Part shown: in pieces, positions 45,351 to 55,000 of the stretch
Position numbering within the stretch: position 1 is the stretch's first letter
Layout of the letters: every line of letters begins with the position of its first letter
Assembly: GCF_008764295.1 (NCBI RefSeq)
Contig: NZ_VTQX01000013.1
Location: 39,151 to 103,150, forward strand
Direction: 5' to 3'
Length of the DNA stretch: 64,000 nt
Source: Bacillus methanolicus
GTDB taxonomy: Bacteria > Bacillota > Bacilli > Bacillales > Cytobacillaceae
Program-made: the position numbers and the translations under genes
The notes under the pieces: generated by a model
Databases searched by the model: none
What the model was told of the DNA's origin: nothing
The model's input: the letters and a program-made list of their open reading frames with translations, nothing else

Positions 45351-47117
45351 TTGAAGTTTAAAAGAAGTTGGTTAATTTTACTTAGCTTTGTTCTCATGCT
45401 AGGTATTCTTGCTGCTTGTTCAGGAGGCAGTGATAATACTTCTACTGAGGGTGAGGAAGGAGACAAAGAACAAACAGAAGCAGGTCCTCAAATGGGTGGA
45501 ACAGTTTACGGTGCGATGGATACAGCGCCATCAGGAAGCTTCAATCCGATTTTTTATGAAGAAGCTTATGAGGCAAACATTCTTGATTTTGTATTTGAAG
45601 GGTTAGTTACGCAAAATGACTCGTTAGAATTTATTCCAAATCTCGCAAAAGAGTGGGAATATAATGAGGATCATTCTGAAATTACTTTTAAATTAGAAGA
45701 AAACGTAAAGTGGCATGATGGTGAACCGTTTACAGCACATGATGTCGTCTTTACTTATAAAGCGATGTCTGATCCTGCTTATATTGAAGCAGGTGGAGTA
45801 CGTGCATCTGAATATGCTTCAAGATTAGTAGGGTATACAGAATATAGCGAAGGTCAAACAGATGAATTCCAAGGGGTAGTAGCAGAGGATGATCATACAG
45901 TAACATTTAAATTTGCTGAGCCAAATGTTATTGCTCTTTCAGATGCCAGCTTCCCAATTATTCCTGAACATATTTTCAAGGATATCCCAGTCGCAGACAT
46001 GCCTTCAGCACCAGAATCTCGTCAGCCAGGAAAAGTAATTGGGACTGGTCCATTTAAATTCACGGAAATGGTACAAGGAGAGCAATACGTATTAGAAAAA
46101 AATGCTGATTATTGGCAAGGTGAACCATATCTTGACAGCGTTGTCTGGAAGGTTGTCGACCAGGCGGTTATTCTTGGTTTATTGGAAAATGGGGAAATTG
46201 ATTTCGTTGCGGAACCAAATGGCTTCCAACCAGCAGATTATGAAGCAGTTGAAGCTATGGCGAATGTAGAAATTATTGAACAACCAGACTTTGGTTATCA
46301 ACTTATGGGAATAATGCATAATCATCGTGCTGCTGGAGATATGACATTAGATCCAAGCAAATGGACTGTAAATGAAAACTTAAAGGATCAAAGAGTGCGC
46401 CAAGCGATTGCTTACGCTATTGATCGTCAAGCGATTATTGATGGATTGCTTTATGGAAGAGGAATTGTTCAAAACTCTCCAATTGCAACACAATTCTGGG
46501 CTTACGACGATCAAAATCCACCAGCATATGAATATGATCCAGATAAAGCAAATGAACTTTTAGATGAGGCTGGATATGTTGACGTAGATGGAGATGGTTT
46601 CCGTGAAGATCCGAATGGGGAAAAATGGGGCTTAAATCTCAACTACCCGTTAGGAAACCAAATTCGTGAGCGCTCTGCTCCAATTATCGAAGAGTTTCTT
46701 GAAGAAGTTGGCATAAACATTGACCTTCGCCAGCCGAAGGAAGCGGCCGCTTATTTCGAAGATCTTGAGAAAAATTCACAAGATTGGGATTTATACTTAG
46801 TTGGTTGGTCACTAAGCAGTGGCGATCCAAGCCCTGAAGGATTATGGGGTTCAAAAGACTTTTATAACTACTCCCGTTGGAATAATCCAGAAGCAGACAA
46901 ATTGTTAGCAGAGGCAGTTAAACCACCTGAAGCGTTTGAGCAAGAGTATCGTAAAGAGATTTACAGTAAATGGCAAGTGGAATTTGGGGAAGATTTACCT
47001 GCGTTAATTTTATATGCTCAAAATAGCCTTTGGGCACATAACTCACGCATGGAAGGAATTGACGTCTTACCATATCGTTTCCACAATAATCCACATCTAT
47101 GGTATGTAACGGAGTAA
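45351..47117 (+). CDS. Peptide ABC transporter substrate-binding lipoprotein
   Basis: A protein (~588 residues) of solute-binding family 5. A lipoprotein signal peptide ends in the lipobox LAAC, followed by a Ser/Gly/Asp/Glu-rich linker. The SBP_bac_5 signature is visible (VFEGLVTQNDSLEFIPNLAKEWEY; KWHDGEPFTAHDVVFTYKA). I prefer TTG 45351, seven bases after AAAGGGGTG; ATG 45345 is an alternative. It captures the peptide (or nickel/opine-like) ligand outside the cell for the permeases that follow. The ligand cannot be deduced. Confidence 0.92.
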   Translation: MKFKRSWLILLSFVLMLGILAACSGGSDNTSTEGEEGDKEQTEAGPQMGGTVYGAMDTAPSGSFNPIFYEEAYEANILDFVFEGLVTQNDSLEFIPNLAKEWEYNEDHSEITFKLEENVKWHDGEPFTAHDVVFTYKAMSDPAYIEAGGVRASEYASRLVGYTEYSEGQTDEFQGVVAEDDHTVTFKFAEPNVIALSDASFPIIPEHIFKDIPVADMPSAPESRQPGKVIGTGPFKFTEMVQGEQYVLEKNADYWQGEPYLDSVVWKVVDQAVILGLLENGEIDFVAEPNGFQPADYEAVEAMANVEIIEQPDFGYQLMGIMHNHRAAGDMTLDPSKWTVNENLKDQRVRQAIAYAIDRQAIIDGLLYGRGIVQNSPIATQFWAYDDQNPPAYEYDPDKANELLDEAGYVDVDGDGFREDPNGEKWGLNLNYPLGNQIRERSAPIIEEFLEEVGINIDLRQPKEAAAYFEDLEKNSQDWDLYLVGWSLSSGDPSPEGLWGSKDFYNYSRWNNPEADKLLAEAVKPPEAFEQEYRKEIYSKWQVEFGEDLPALILYAQNSLWAHNSRMEGIDVLPYRFHNNPHLWYVTE

Positions 47118-47263
47118 AAAAGTTTTACCAGAAATATGGAAAAGAGCGTTCGGTATGACGCCACGCTCTTTTCTATTTGTGGAAATGGCTGAATGGTTCA
47201 ACAAAAATTCAGTTGACACTTGTAAAAAGGATGTAAAAACAGCTCTAGAATGGAGGGGGTACA

Positions 47264-48226
47264 TTGTTTCAGTATATCATCAGACGAATCCTTGTTTTCA
47301 TCCCAATGCTCTTTGTTTTAACAGTCATTGTATTTGCGCTCATGCAAGCAGCTCCTGGTGATGCCTTTACAGGAAAGATTGATCCAACTGTCGATCCAGA
47401 GGTGTATGAAAAGCGAAGAGAAGCACTAGGTTTGAATGATCCAATCCATATTCAATATTGGAATTGGGTAAAGGGAGCTGTGCGTGGAGATTTTGGTGAT
47501 TCGCTGATTTATAAGGGCAGGGCGGTATCAGATTTGATCGCAGAGCGATTTAGTAATACTGTGAATTTAGGGGTTATGACCTTAATTATTACCATTGTAG
47601 TGTCGATCCCGATTGGCATTTATTCAGCACGACATCCTTATACGCCTTTAGATTATGGAGCAACAGCTTTTGGCTTTTTTGGACTAGCTACACCGAACTT
47701 CTTCTTTGGATTAGTGGCTATTTACATTTTTTCGATTAAGCTCGGATGGCTTCCGGCCCATGGAACTGTTTCAAAACCAGGAATAGAGGGATTTGAGTTG
47801 TTTTTTGATAAAATAAAGCATCTCATTTTGCCGAGTATTACATTGGGCTTAGCTGGTACAGCTTCATATATGCGCTATATGCGCTCGGAGGTTCTTGATG
47901 TCTTAGGTAGCGACTATATCCGCACAGCGCGAGCAAAAGGGATGACGGAAAATACGGTTCTTTATAAGCATACATTACGCAATGCACTGATACCAATTAT
48001 TACATTGCTTGGTTTTGAAGTGGGAGTTTTATTGGGTGGTGCAGTCATTACAGAAAGTGTTTTCCAATTTCCTGGACTTGGGACCTTATTTATTACTTCT
48101 ATAGGAAATCGTGATTATCCTGTGATCATGGCTATCAATTTAATGCTTGGTTTCTTTGTCTTACTTGGCAATTTATTAGCCGACATTTTCTATAGTATTG
48201 TTGACCCAAGAATCCGCTACGATTGA
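47264..48226 (+). CDS. oppB: Peptide ABC transporter permease (OppB/DppB)
   Basis: A 320-residue permease. The N-terminus FQYIIRRILVFIPMLFVLTVIVFALMQAAPGD is typical of DppB/OppB, about six helices follow, and the EAA loop is YIRTARAKGMTENTVLYKHTLRNALIP. The TTG start is supported by GGAGGGGG six bases upstream. A 146-bp gap separates it from the lipoprotein gene. It forms the channel with the next protein. Confidence 0.93.
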   Translation: MFQYIIRRILVFIPMLFVLTVIVFALMQAAPGDAFTGKIDPTVDPEVYEKRREALGLNDPIHIQYWNWVKGAVRGDFGDSLIYKGRAVSDLIAERFSNTVNLGVMTLIITIVVSIPIGIYSARHPYTPLDYGATAFGFFGLATPNFFFGLVAIYIFSIKLGWLPAHGTVSKPGIEGFELFFDKIKHLILPSITLGLAGTASYMRYMRSEVLDVLGSDYIRTARAKGMTENTVLYKHTLRNALIPIITLLGFEVGVLLGGAVITESVFQFPGLGTLFITSIGNRDYPVIMAINLMLGFFVLLGNLLADIFYSIVDPRIRYD

Positions 48227-48236
48227 GGTGAAATCA

Positions 48237-49157
48237 ATGGAACTTAAACCACAGGAAACGACAAGCACAGGCCCGGAATTGAATAAGAACAAAGTGGAAA
48301 AAGGCATGAGTCCTCATCAAATTGCCCTTAAACGTTTCATGAAAAATAAGATAGCTGTGGCAAGTGTTGTGATTCTGCTCATTATTGTTATTGCTGTACT
48401 TTGTGCACCGCTTATCACAGATCATAATCCAACTAAATCGAACTTGACCATGATTGAACGTCCACCAAGTGCTGAACACCCATTAGGCAATGATAGCTCG
48501 GGTCGAGATAATTTAGCTCGCTTATTATATGGAGGTCGCATTTCTTTAATCGTTGGCTTTAGTGCCATGATTTTTACATTAGTCATTGGCGTAACGCTCG
48601 GTTCTATTGCAGGATATTATGGCGGAAAAGTAGATGCGATCATTATGCGTGCTACTGATTTAATGCTTATGCTACCTTTCCTAGTTTTATGTCTTACAGT
48701 TGTTGCTATTCTTGAAAAGGTAACGGTTGGAATATTTGTTATGATCATCGCCTTCACCTCATGGCCAAACTTAACAAGGATTATACGGGGAACGTTTTTA
48801 ACGCTAAGAGAACAGGAATTTATACTTGGTGCCAAGGCAATTGGTGTTAGTGATATTAGAATTATATTTAAGCATTTTATTCCAAACGCAATTGGTCCAA
48901 TAGTGGTAAATGCAACGTTAATGATGGCAACATATATTATTGTTGAGTCTGCACTTAGCTTTATCGGGTTTGGAATTCCGCAGCCGACACCTAGTTGGGG
49001 GAATATGATATCGGAAGCGCAGAGTATTAGGATTTTGAGAAACAGTCCAGAAGCATGGATTCCTCCGGGACTTGCTATACTTACGACCGTACTTTGCATA
49101 AATTTTATTGGAGACGGACTTCGCGATGCTTTTGATCCGAAAAGTAATAGACGTTGA
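48237..49157 (+). CDS. oppC: Peptide ABC transporter permease (OppC/DppC)
   Basis: A protein (~306 residues) with about six membrane helices. It has the OppC_N region (HQIALKRFMKNKIAVASVVILLIIVIAVLCAPL), HPLGNDSSGRDNLARLLYGGRISL and the EAA loop REQEFILGAKAIGVSDIRIIFKHFIPNAIGPI. ATG 48237 follows GAGGTGA by six bases and lies ten bases after oppB. It is the last gene of the operon; a hairpin at 49165 follows. Confidence 0.93.
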   Translation: MELKPQETTSTGPELNKNKVEKGMSPHQIALKRFMKNKIAVASVVILLIIVIAVLCAPLITDHNPTKSNLTMIERPPSAEHPLGNDSSGRDNLARLLYGGRISLIVGFSAMIFTLVIGVTLGSIAGYYGGKVDAIIMRATDLMLMLPFLVLCLTVVAILEKVTVGIFVMIIAFTSWPNLTRIIRGTFLTLREQEFILGAKAIGVSDIRIIFKHFIPNAIGPIVVNATLMMATYIIVESALSFIGFGIPQPTPSWGNMISEAQSIRILRNSPEAWIPPGLAILTTVLCINFIGDGLRDAFDPKSNRR

Positions 49158-49164
49158 TAAAAAT

Positions 49165-49192
49165 AACCTACTGACTAAAAAATCAGTAGGTT
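49165..49192. terminator. Hairpin between oppC and the zinc-motif gene
   Basis: A perfect 10-bp stem AACCTACTGA / TCAGTAGGTT. The T-rich tail is on the minus-strand side (ATTTTTATC), so it best terminates the minus-strand 69-residue gene. It may also stop the transporter transcript. Confidence 0.7.
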
Positions 49193-49237
49193 AAATTTAT
49201 ATTTTGAAGCTAGTAGTTGGGAGCAACGTAGATGGTA

Positions 49238-49447
49238 TTAAACGAGATTAGACCATTCAGAATATAAGCCGCTTCCGTTGCAGCCAGGGCAATCGTATGG
49301 ATTGCTTAAATAAACAAACTCATTTGCAGGATAGATTAAGAAGCCTCTGCCATAACATTCAGGGCATTTGTTTTCATCCTTCATTTTTGCGACGTGTTTT
49401 TCATAACGAGAATTTTTCCACTCATTAAATGCTTCAAGCAGCCCCAT
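49238..49447 (-). CDS. Small DnaJ-type zinc-motif protein
   Basis: A 69-residue protein with two CxxCxGxG motifs, CPECYGRG and CPGCNGSG, as in the DnaJ zinc domain; two such repeats can bind one zinc. A short charged helix precedes them (LLEAFNEWKNSRYEKHVAKM). GAGGTGAT lies seven bases before the ATG, which supports a real gene. Function unknown; such small Bacillus proteins are sometimes mislabelled as methionine aminopeptidase. A perfect hairpin terminator follows. Confidence 0.75.
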   Translation of the reverse strand: MGLLEAFNEWKNSRYEKHVAKMKDENKCPECYGRGFLIYPANEFVYLSNPYDCPGCNGSGLYSEWSNLV

Positions 49448-49957
49448 TGTTTATCACCTCAATTCTTTCATTTTTCTCCTATAAAGAAGGTGCTGAACGG
49501 ATAAAAAGCTATTATTTTGAGAACTTTTCTTTTCGTGCAAGCCACTAAGTTAACTAGCTTCAGAATCTCGTATTTCGAAGTCAACCTTTAGGCGATTTAC
49601 ATCTGTGCGTAAATGTCATCGAAAACAAACTTTTTCAGTTTGTAAAGCGGATTATTTTTTGAATTAGCGGTGGGAACGCTTCATTTTGCAATTTCAAACA
49701 CCATATTGATAAAATAAGCTAGAAGTTTGTTTAATATCGCTTATGTTTTGTTATTTTGGTAAATTTTATACAAAAAATATCTTTAATTTTTTTGTAATCG
49801 GTTAGAGAGAACGGGGCGGTTGTTGAGCCACTAATTAATAGGTTATGATGATGTTATATACAATTGTACTATAACAGAAGTCGTATTTTTATTTATTATA
49901 TGAAAAAAAAGAGTAATCGGCACTATTTTTTGATTTTTTTATAAATTCTAAAAAGTA
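49448..49957 (+). other. Intergenic stretch upstream of the fadR-type gene
   Basis: No gene is seen in this ~510-bp AT-rich stretch. An interrupted palindrome at 49853-49875 (GTTATA ... TATAAC around the core TACAATTGTA) may be a regulator site. It resembles the GTTATATAAC sites upstream of lctP. Confidence 0.45.
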
Positions 49958-49986
49958 TTGATTATTGAATGGTACCGTGATTTAAT
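49958..49986 (+). promoter_or_regulatory. Promoter and candidate autoregulatory site of the glc operon
   Basis: TTGATT (49958-49963), a 17-base spacer and TTTAAT (49981-49986). The spacer contains TGGTACCG (49970-49977), close to the TGGT...ACCA half-sites bound by FadR-subfamily GntR regulators. This suggests autoregulation by the gene that follows. Confidence 0.45.
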
Positions 49987-50053
49987 AGGAACAGATGAAC
50001 ATATCTGATATGTGATGTCTGAAAAGAGCAAAGGAGGAGAGGAGGATATTAAC

Positions 50054-50743
50054 ATGAATGTTGAGAAAATTTCCATTAAAAAGGTTTCAGAATCTGTTGT
50101 AGAACAAATTGAAGAAATGATTGTAAACGGTTCCATTCGTTCTGGAGAGAAGCTTCCTTCTGTCAGGGAATTATGTGAGATGTTTGGGGTAGGGAGATCG
50201 GCGATTCGTGACGCGATTATTACATTGAAAGGAAAGGGGATTGTTGATGTAAAGCAAGGGGAAGGAACGTATATTTGCCATTTTGATTCTAAAAAATTGT
50301 TTAACTTGTCTTTAATCGCTCCAGAATCAAACGATGTGCAGGAGCTGTTTCAAGTGCGTAAGCTGCTGGAGCCAGGAATTGCAGAAATGGCGGCACTGTA
50401 TCGAACAAAACAGCAAATCGCCGAACTAGAGAAATTCTTTGAGCAAACATCTTCATCAGGCTGGGAAGAGGACTATCAATTCCATATGACGATCGCAAAG
50501 GCATCTGCAAATCAAATTATCTATCAATTTATGCAATTTATATCTACCACTACGAAAAGGCATATGATTGACTTCCATCATTTTATACAACAAAACGACC
50601 TCATTAATGAAAGAATCACCCGACAGCATAAGGAGATTTTTAAAGCTGTAAACAATTCTGCCCCTCATGAAGCAAAAGAAAAAATGACTGAACATTTAGA
50701 ATATGTAGAAAAAATAATGAAAAACAGTTTATGGAAAGAATAA
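50054..50743 (+). CDS. FadR-subfamily GntR transcriptional regulator
   Basis: A protein (~229 residues). An N-terminal GntR winged helix (VSESVVEQIEEMIVNGSIRSGEKLPSVRELCEMFGVGRSAIRDAI, ~8-60) is followed by an all-helical FCD effector domain with metal-binding His/Asp positions (FHMTIAKAS, RQHKEIF). ATG 50054 follows a GGAGGAT site by eight bases. FCD regulators respond to small carboxylates such as glycolate, lactate or pyruvate. It lies immediately upstream of glcEFD and probably controls that operon. Confidence 0.9.
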   Translation: MNVEKISIKKVSESVVEQIEEMIVNGSIRSGEKLPSVRELCEMFGVGRSAIRDAIITLKGKGIVDVKQGEGTYICHFDSKKLFNLSLIAPESNDVQELFQVRKLLEPGIAEMAALYRTKQQIAELEKFFEQTSSSGWEEDYQFHMTIAKASANQIIYQFMQFISTTTKRHMIDFHHFIQQNDLINERITRQHKEIFKAVNNSAPHEAKEKMTEHLEYVEKIMKNSLWKE

Positions 50744-50766
50744 GTTCGGAGAAGGAGAGGGATGAT

Positions 50767-52083
50767 TTGATTACTTCGGATCTACTAAATGACCTCCAAA
50801 TCATTGTAAGTGATGAAAGGGTTGTGAAAGGTCAAAATGGGGATGATTTTTTAGGAAATAGCGGAAGGATCGTTGTTAAGCCTGAGTCAGAAGAAGAAAT
50901 AACAAAAATCTTACAATACGCGAATGCCCATAATCGGAAAATTTCGATCGCCGCCGGGGGAACAAAGCGTGGTTTTGGAGGCATTACAGAGGCAGAAGAT
51001 ATTGAACTTTCACTTGAAAATTTTAAAGGAATTATGGAGCACACAGTTGGAGATATGACGTTAACGGTCAAATCTGGAACTCCTTTTAAAGAGCTTCAAG
51101 CCTATTTAGCGCAGTATAATCAAAAAATTTCTTTAGATCCTTTTTACCCAGAGCGCGCAACAATTGGTGGTATTATTGCTGCAAATGACAGTGGTCCGAA
51201 ACGCTTAGGTTACGGTTCAGCAAGGGATGCAGTAATCGGATTACGAATTGCTTATCCGAATGGCTCGGTGATTCGCACGGGGGGAAAGGTAGTCAAAAAT
51301 GTGGCAGGCTATGATATGAATAAACTTTTTATTGGCTCTATGGGGACGATCGGTGTGATAACAGAGGTAACATTAAAACTGCGTCCACTTCCGCAATATG
51401 AAAGCGTTATCTTACTTGCGTTTCCAGATGGTCATCATGAGTGGATGAAAAGTTTTGCAGTTGAACTTCTTGATTCAATGATGGAGCCGGTTGCTCTTGA
51501 ATTATTAAGTCCAACCTTGTCTGAAAACCTTACAGGATGTAGATATTATACAGTTGCTATTAGTTTTGAGGATGTAGAAGCATCCGTTCATTATCAAGAG
51601 GAATTTGTAAAAAAATTAAGTTCGTCTTTTGCCAATATCAGTATATTGGAAAAGGAAAAAGCTTGTCAGTTTTGGGAGCATTTTTACAATATTGACCATA
51701 AAGAGAGCGAAAAAAATGAGACGAAAGCAACACTAAAGATCGCTGTCATCAATTTAGATGTGATTCGTGTTATTAAGGAATGTGAATATTTAAGTGATAT
51801 CCATAACTTGAAAATCGAAGGGCATGGAGGATTTGGTCACGGTTTGTGTCATGTTCATTTATCTGGAGCGGTAGAGGATGTAAAAACAGCGATTACGCAA
51901 TTACGGAAGCTAGCTACTGAATTAAATGGTTATGCTGTTTTGAAATATTTACCGTTAAAACTACGCCAGGAAATCAATGTATGGGGAGAAGAACCTTCCT
52001 ATTTCTCTTTGTTAAAAGGCATTAAAGAAAAAATAGATCCTAAAAAGATATTGAATCCGGGCCGGTTTGTAGGAGGGATATAA
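50767..52083 (+). CDS. glcE: Glycolate oxidase FAD-binding subunit GlcE-like
   Basis: A protein (~438 residues) with a PCMH-type FAD_binding_4 domain (VVKPESEEEITKILQYANAHNRKISIAAGGTK; PERATIGGIIAANDSGPKRLGYG; KVVKNVAGYDMNKLFIGSMGTIGVITE). It is shorter than GlcD and matches GlcE, the second flavoprotein of the enterobacterial-type glycolate oxidase. TTG 50767 follows GGAGAGG by six bases; ATG 50731 inside the regulator gene is the longer alternative. The order glcE-glcF-glcD with tiny gaps implies one membrane-associated complex oxidising glycolate to glyoxylate. Confidence 0.87.
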   Translation: MITSDLLNDLQIIVSDERVVKGQNGDDFLGNSGRIVVKPESEEEITKILQYANAHNRKISIAAGGTKRGFGGITEAEDIELSLENFKGIMEHTVGDMTLTVKSGTPFKELQAYLAQYNQKISLDPFYPERATIGGIIAANDSGPKRLGYGSARDAVIGLRIAYPNGSVIRTGGKVVKNVAGYDMNKLFIGSMGTIGVITEVTLKLRPLPQYESVILLAFPDGHHEWMKSFAVELLDSMMEPVALELLSPTLSENLTGCRYYTVAISFEDVEASVHYQEEFVKKLSSSFANISILEKEKACQFWEHFYNIDHKESEKNETKATLKIAVINLDVIRVIKECEYLSDIHNLKIEGHGGFGHGLCHVHLSGAVEDVKTAITQLRKLATELNGYAVLKYLPLKLRQEINVWGEEPSYFSLLKGIKEKIDPKKILNPGRFVGGI

Positions 52084-52084
52084 A

Positions 52085-53467
52085 TTGAGTTTAAGAGAAA
52101 ATGAACTGAAAGGTGAGCCGCCTTGTCATACGAATTCTTTAAGTAATTATTTATGGAGTGATCCACCAGATGAACATAAATGGGCTGATTGTGTCCATTG
52201 TGGCTTATGCTTAGAAGCATGCCCAACCTATGAACAAACTGGTCAGGAACAGCATTCGCCACGAGGCCGAGTCCATTTAATTAAATCAGTGGCAGAAGGA
52301 AAATTAGTGGTTGATGATGACTTTGCGGACCCTGTATTCGTTTGTTTAGATTGTCGTGCTTGTACAACAGCCTGCCCAGCTGATGTGGACGTAGGGGGCT
52401 TAATTGAAGAAGCTAGGGGACAGGTGCGTCAAGCAATGCCTTTAAAAGGATGGAAAGGAATGACAAGCAAATTTTTATTAGAAGGACTGTTTCCTCACCA
52501 AAGTCGTCTCCACTCGTTGGGTAGTTTACTTGCATTTTATCAGAAGAGCGGGTTGCAAAAGGTTGTTCGAAAAACAGGTTTAATTAATATGATGCCGAAG
52601 CATCTAGTAGAAATGGAAGCAATTATGCCAGCGATTGGTATACCTGTACAAAAGAAATATAAGGAGCAAAAGGTCATTAAGGCTAAAGGAGAGACGAAAC
52701 GAGAAGTGGCGATGCTGACGGGCTGTATAATGGATATCATGTTTAGTGATATTAATCAATCGACGATTAACGTGCTTACGAAAAATGGCAACGATGTGAG
52801 CATTCCTAAAAATCAAACTTGCTGTGGGGCTCTTCATGTCCATGCAGGGGACCGTGAGATGGGGAGAAAGTTAGCAAAGCAAAATATAGAAGCTTTTAAA
52901 GATGCGGAGAAGGTGATTACGAATGCGGCGGGTTGTGGATGTATGCTGAAAGAATATCCTGAACTGTTTCGGGAAGAACCAGAATGGCATGAAAAAGCAG
53001 AAGAATTTGCACAAAAAGTAGAGGATATTTCAAAATATTTATACGATACAGGGTATGAAAAGCCGAAGGTGGAATTGAATACGCGTATTACCTATCATGA
53101 TGCGTGTCATTTAGCCCATGGTCAAGGTGTTCGTGAACAACCGAGGGATTTGTTAATCAATATTCCAGGGGTAGAAATGGTTCATATGCCGAATGCTGAT
53201 CGTTGTTGTGGAAGTGCAGGAGTCTATAATATTACCAATCCTGAAATGGCAGGAGCTGTACTTGAAAGCAAAATGAAAAATGTTCCTGAGGATGTTGAAA
53301 TGATATCGATGGGCAATCCTGGTTGCATGCTACAAATGGCTGTTGGTGTTGAAAAGTATGGAAGAAATCAAAAAATTGTTCATACAGTTCAACTACTTGA
53401 TTGGGCTTATCAAAAAGAAGAGAATGAGAGGGGAAATAATGGCGAAAAAGGGTTTGCAAACGACTGA
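52085..53467 (+). CDS. glcF: Glycolate oxidase iron-sulfur subunit GlcF
   Basis: A 460-residue protein. Two [4Fe-4S] motifs lie near the N-terminus (CVHCGLCLEACPTY and CLDCRACTTACPAD), followed by two CCG heterodisulfide-reductase-type domains (CCGALHVHAG and CCGSAGVYN). The TTG start is set by GGAGGGAT about six bases upstream and lies one base after the glcE stop. The protein passes electrons from the flavin subunits toward the membrane quinone pool. Confidence 0.92.
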   Translation: MSLRENELKGEPPCHTNSLSNYLWSDPPDEHKWADCVHCGLCLEACPTYEQTGQEQHSPRGRVHLIKSVAEGKLVVDDDFADPVFVCLDCRACTTACPADVDVGGLIEEARGQVRQAMPLKGWKGMTSKFLLEGLFPHQSRLHSLGSLLAFYQKSGLQKVVRKTGLINMMPKHLVEMEAIMPAIGIPVQKKYKEQKVIKAKGETKREVAMLTGCIMDIMFSDINQSTINVLTKNGNDVSIPKNQTCCGALHVHAGDREMGRKLAKQNIEAFKDAEKVITNAAGCGCMLKEYPELFREEPEWHEKAEEFAQKVEDISKYLYDTGYEKPKVELNTRITYHDACHLAHGQGVREQPRDLLINIPGVEMVHMPNADRCCGSAGVYNITNPEMAGAVLESKMKNVPEDVEMISMGNPGCMLQMAVGVEKYGRNQKIVHTVQLLDWAYQKEENERGNNGEKGFAND

Positions 53468-54899
53468 CAAGGATATTATAAATCTTGCAAAAATAGTCGG
53501 TGAAAAAGAGATTTTATTTAAAAAAGCCGATCTGCTTGCTTATGATTGTGATGGATTCACGATTCATAAGCATCTTCCAAAGGCAGTTGTTTTTCCAAAT
53601 AGCACAAAAGAAGTGGCTGAAGTGGTCAAATATTGCGATTTGAATCAGTTGCCTTTTCTAGCCCGTGGTGCAGGGACAGGTTTAAGTGGAGGAGCAATAC
53701 CGTTAAATGGAGAAGTCATCATTAGTTTAGTTAAAATGAAGCGGCTGTTAAGCGTGGACTTGGAAAATAGGCGTGCCGTGGTCGAACCTGGCTTTGTTAA
53801 CCTTAAATTAACGAATTCGATAGCTGATAAAGGCTATTACTATGCACCAGATCCCTCTAGCCAATATGCTTGTACGATTGGTGGTAATGTTGCGGAAAAT
53901 GCTGGCGGAGCTCATTGTTTAAAGTATGGCGTGACAACGAACCATATTTTGGGATTAGAGGTTGTCTTGCCGAGCGGAGAAATTATTGATATTAGTACAA
54001 ATGGTGTTCTTGATCTTCCCGGTTATGATCTATTGGGGCTTTTGACCGGTTCAGAAGGGACGTTAGGAATTGTCACAAAAATTACGGTTCGAATTTTGAA
54101 AAATCCAGAAGCAAAGCAAACGGTTCTTGCTTATTTTGACAAGGTGGAAGACGGGAGTCAAGCAGTATCTGATATTATTTCTTCAGGGATTGTCCCTGCT
54201 GCTCTTGAAATGATGGATAAGACTGCAATTGAAGGAGTGGAGGCAGCAGCGTTTCCTGTTGGTCATCCGAAGGATATAGAAGCTTTATTATTAATTGAAG
54301 TAGATGGGATTTCAGTCGGAATTACCGAGCAGATTAAGCAAATTCTTGAGGTTTGTAAGAAACGTAATGTGCGGGAGGTAAAGGTGGCTCAAAGTGAAGA
54401 AGAACGGGGGAGATGGTGGGCAAATCGTAAAACAGGATTTGGTGCGATGGGAGCCATCTCTCCTGATTATCTTGTTCAGGATGGGGTTATCCCACGGAGT
54501 CGATTACCAGAGGTTCTTGCGAGAATTAACAAAATAAGTGAAGAAAGCGGACTAAGAATTGCTAATATTTTTCATGCTGGTGATGGGAATTTACACCCGC
54601 TCGTCCTCTTTGATGCAAGAAAGTCTGGAGAAATAGAGAAGGCATTAGCTGCAGGAAGTGAGTGCTTACGAGTTTGTGCGGATGTTGGTGGTACAATTAC
54701 GGGAGAACATGGTGTCGGAATCGAAAAAAGAGAAGAAATGCGCTTTGTGTTCACGGAGCGAGAAATTGCAGCACAGACCGATATTCGTGATGTCTTCAAT
54801 CCTAAAAACTTGTTGAATGCCGGTAAATTGTTTCCGTCTCCCGGACGCTGTGTAGAGGTAAAAAAAGAAATGAAGAATGCTAGAGAAACCTTTGTCTAA
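53439..54899 (+). CDS. glcD: Glycolate oxidase catalytic subunit GlcD
   Basis: A protein (~486 residues) with a PCMH FAD domain (VVFPNSTKEVAEVVKYCDLNQLPFLARGAGTGLSGGA; PSSQYACTIGGNVAENAGGAHCLKYGVTTNHI). The FAD-oxidase C-terminal domain has NIFHAGDGNLHPLVLFD and TGEHGVGIEKR. ATG 53439 follows GAGGGGA and overlaps the glcF end by 29 bases, a sign of translational coupling. It is the catalytic 2-hydroxyacid oxidising subunit. Related D-lactate dehydrogenases exist, but with GlcE, GlcF and malate synthase G beside it, glycolate is the best guess. Confidence 0.9.
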   Translation: MAKKGLQTTDKDIINLAKIVGEKEILFKKADLLAYDCDGFTIHKHLPKAVVFPNSTKEVAEVVKYCDLNQLPFLARGAGTGLSGGAIPLNGEVIISLVKMKRLLSVDLENRRAVVEPGFVNLKLTNSIADKGYYYAPDPSSQYACTIGGNVAENAGGAHCLKYGVTTNHILGLEVVLPSGEIIDISTNGVLDLPGYDLLGLLTGSEGTLGIVTKITVRILKNPEAKQTVLAYFDKVEDGSQAVSDIISSGIVPAALEMMDKTAIEGVEAAAFPVGHPKDIEALLLIEVDGISVGITEQIKQILEVCKKRNVREVKVAQSEEERGRWWANRKTGFGAMGAISPDYLVQDGVIPRSRLPEVLARINKISEESGLRIANIFHAGDGNLHPLVLFDARKSGEIEKALAAGSECLRVCADVGGTITGEHGVGIEKREEMRFVFTEREIAAQTDIRDVFNPKNLLNAGKLFPSPGRCVEVKKEMKNARETFV

Positions 54900-55000
54900 T
54901 TGTAAGGGCAGACTTATGGACATTAAAACTGAAAGTAAGGTCGTTATAATGCAAAAATGAACCACATCTCGAGTAAAGAGATAAAATATTTAGAAAATTA

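Noticed and set aside
48617..49099. 160-codon minus-strand frame inside oppC
   Set aside because: Fully antisense to a conserved permease; hydrophobic composition is a mirror of the real gene.
53439..54899. Considered as a D-lactate dehydrogenase gene
   Set aside because: Sequence alone cannot exclude it, but GlcE, GlcF, malate synthase G and the permease in the same region favour glycolate oxidase.
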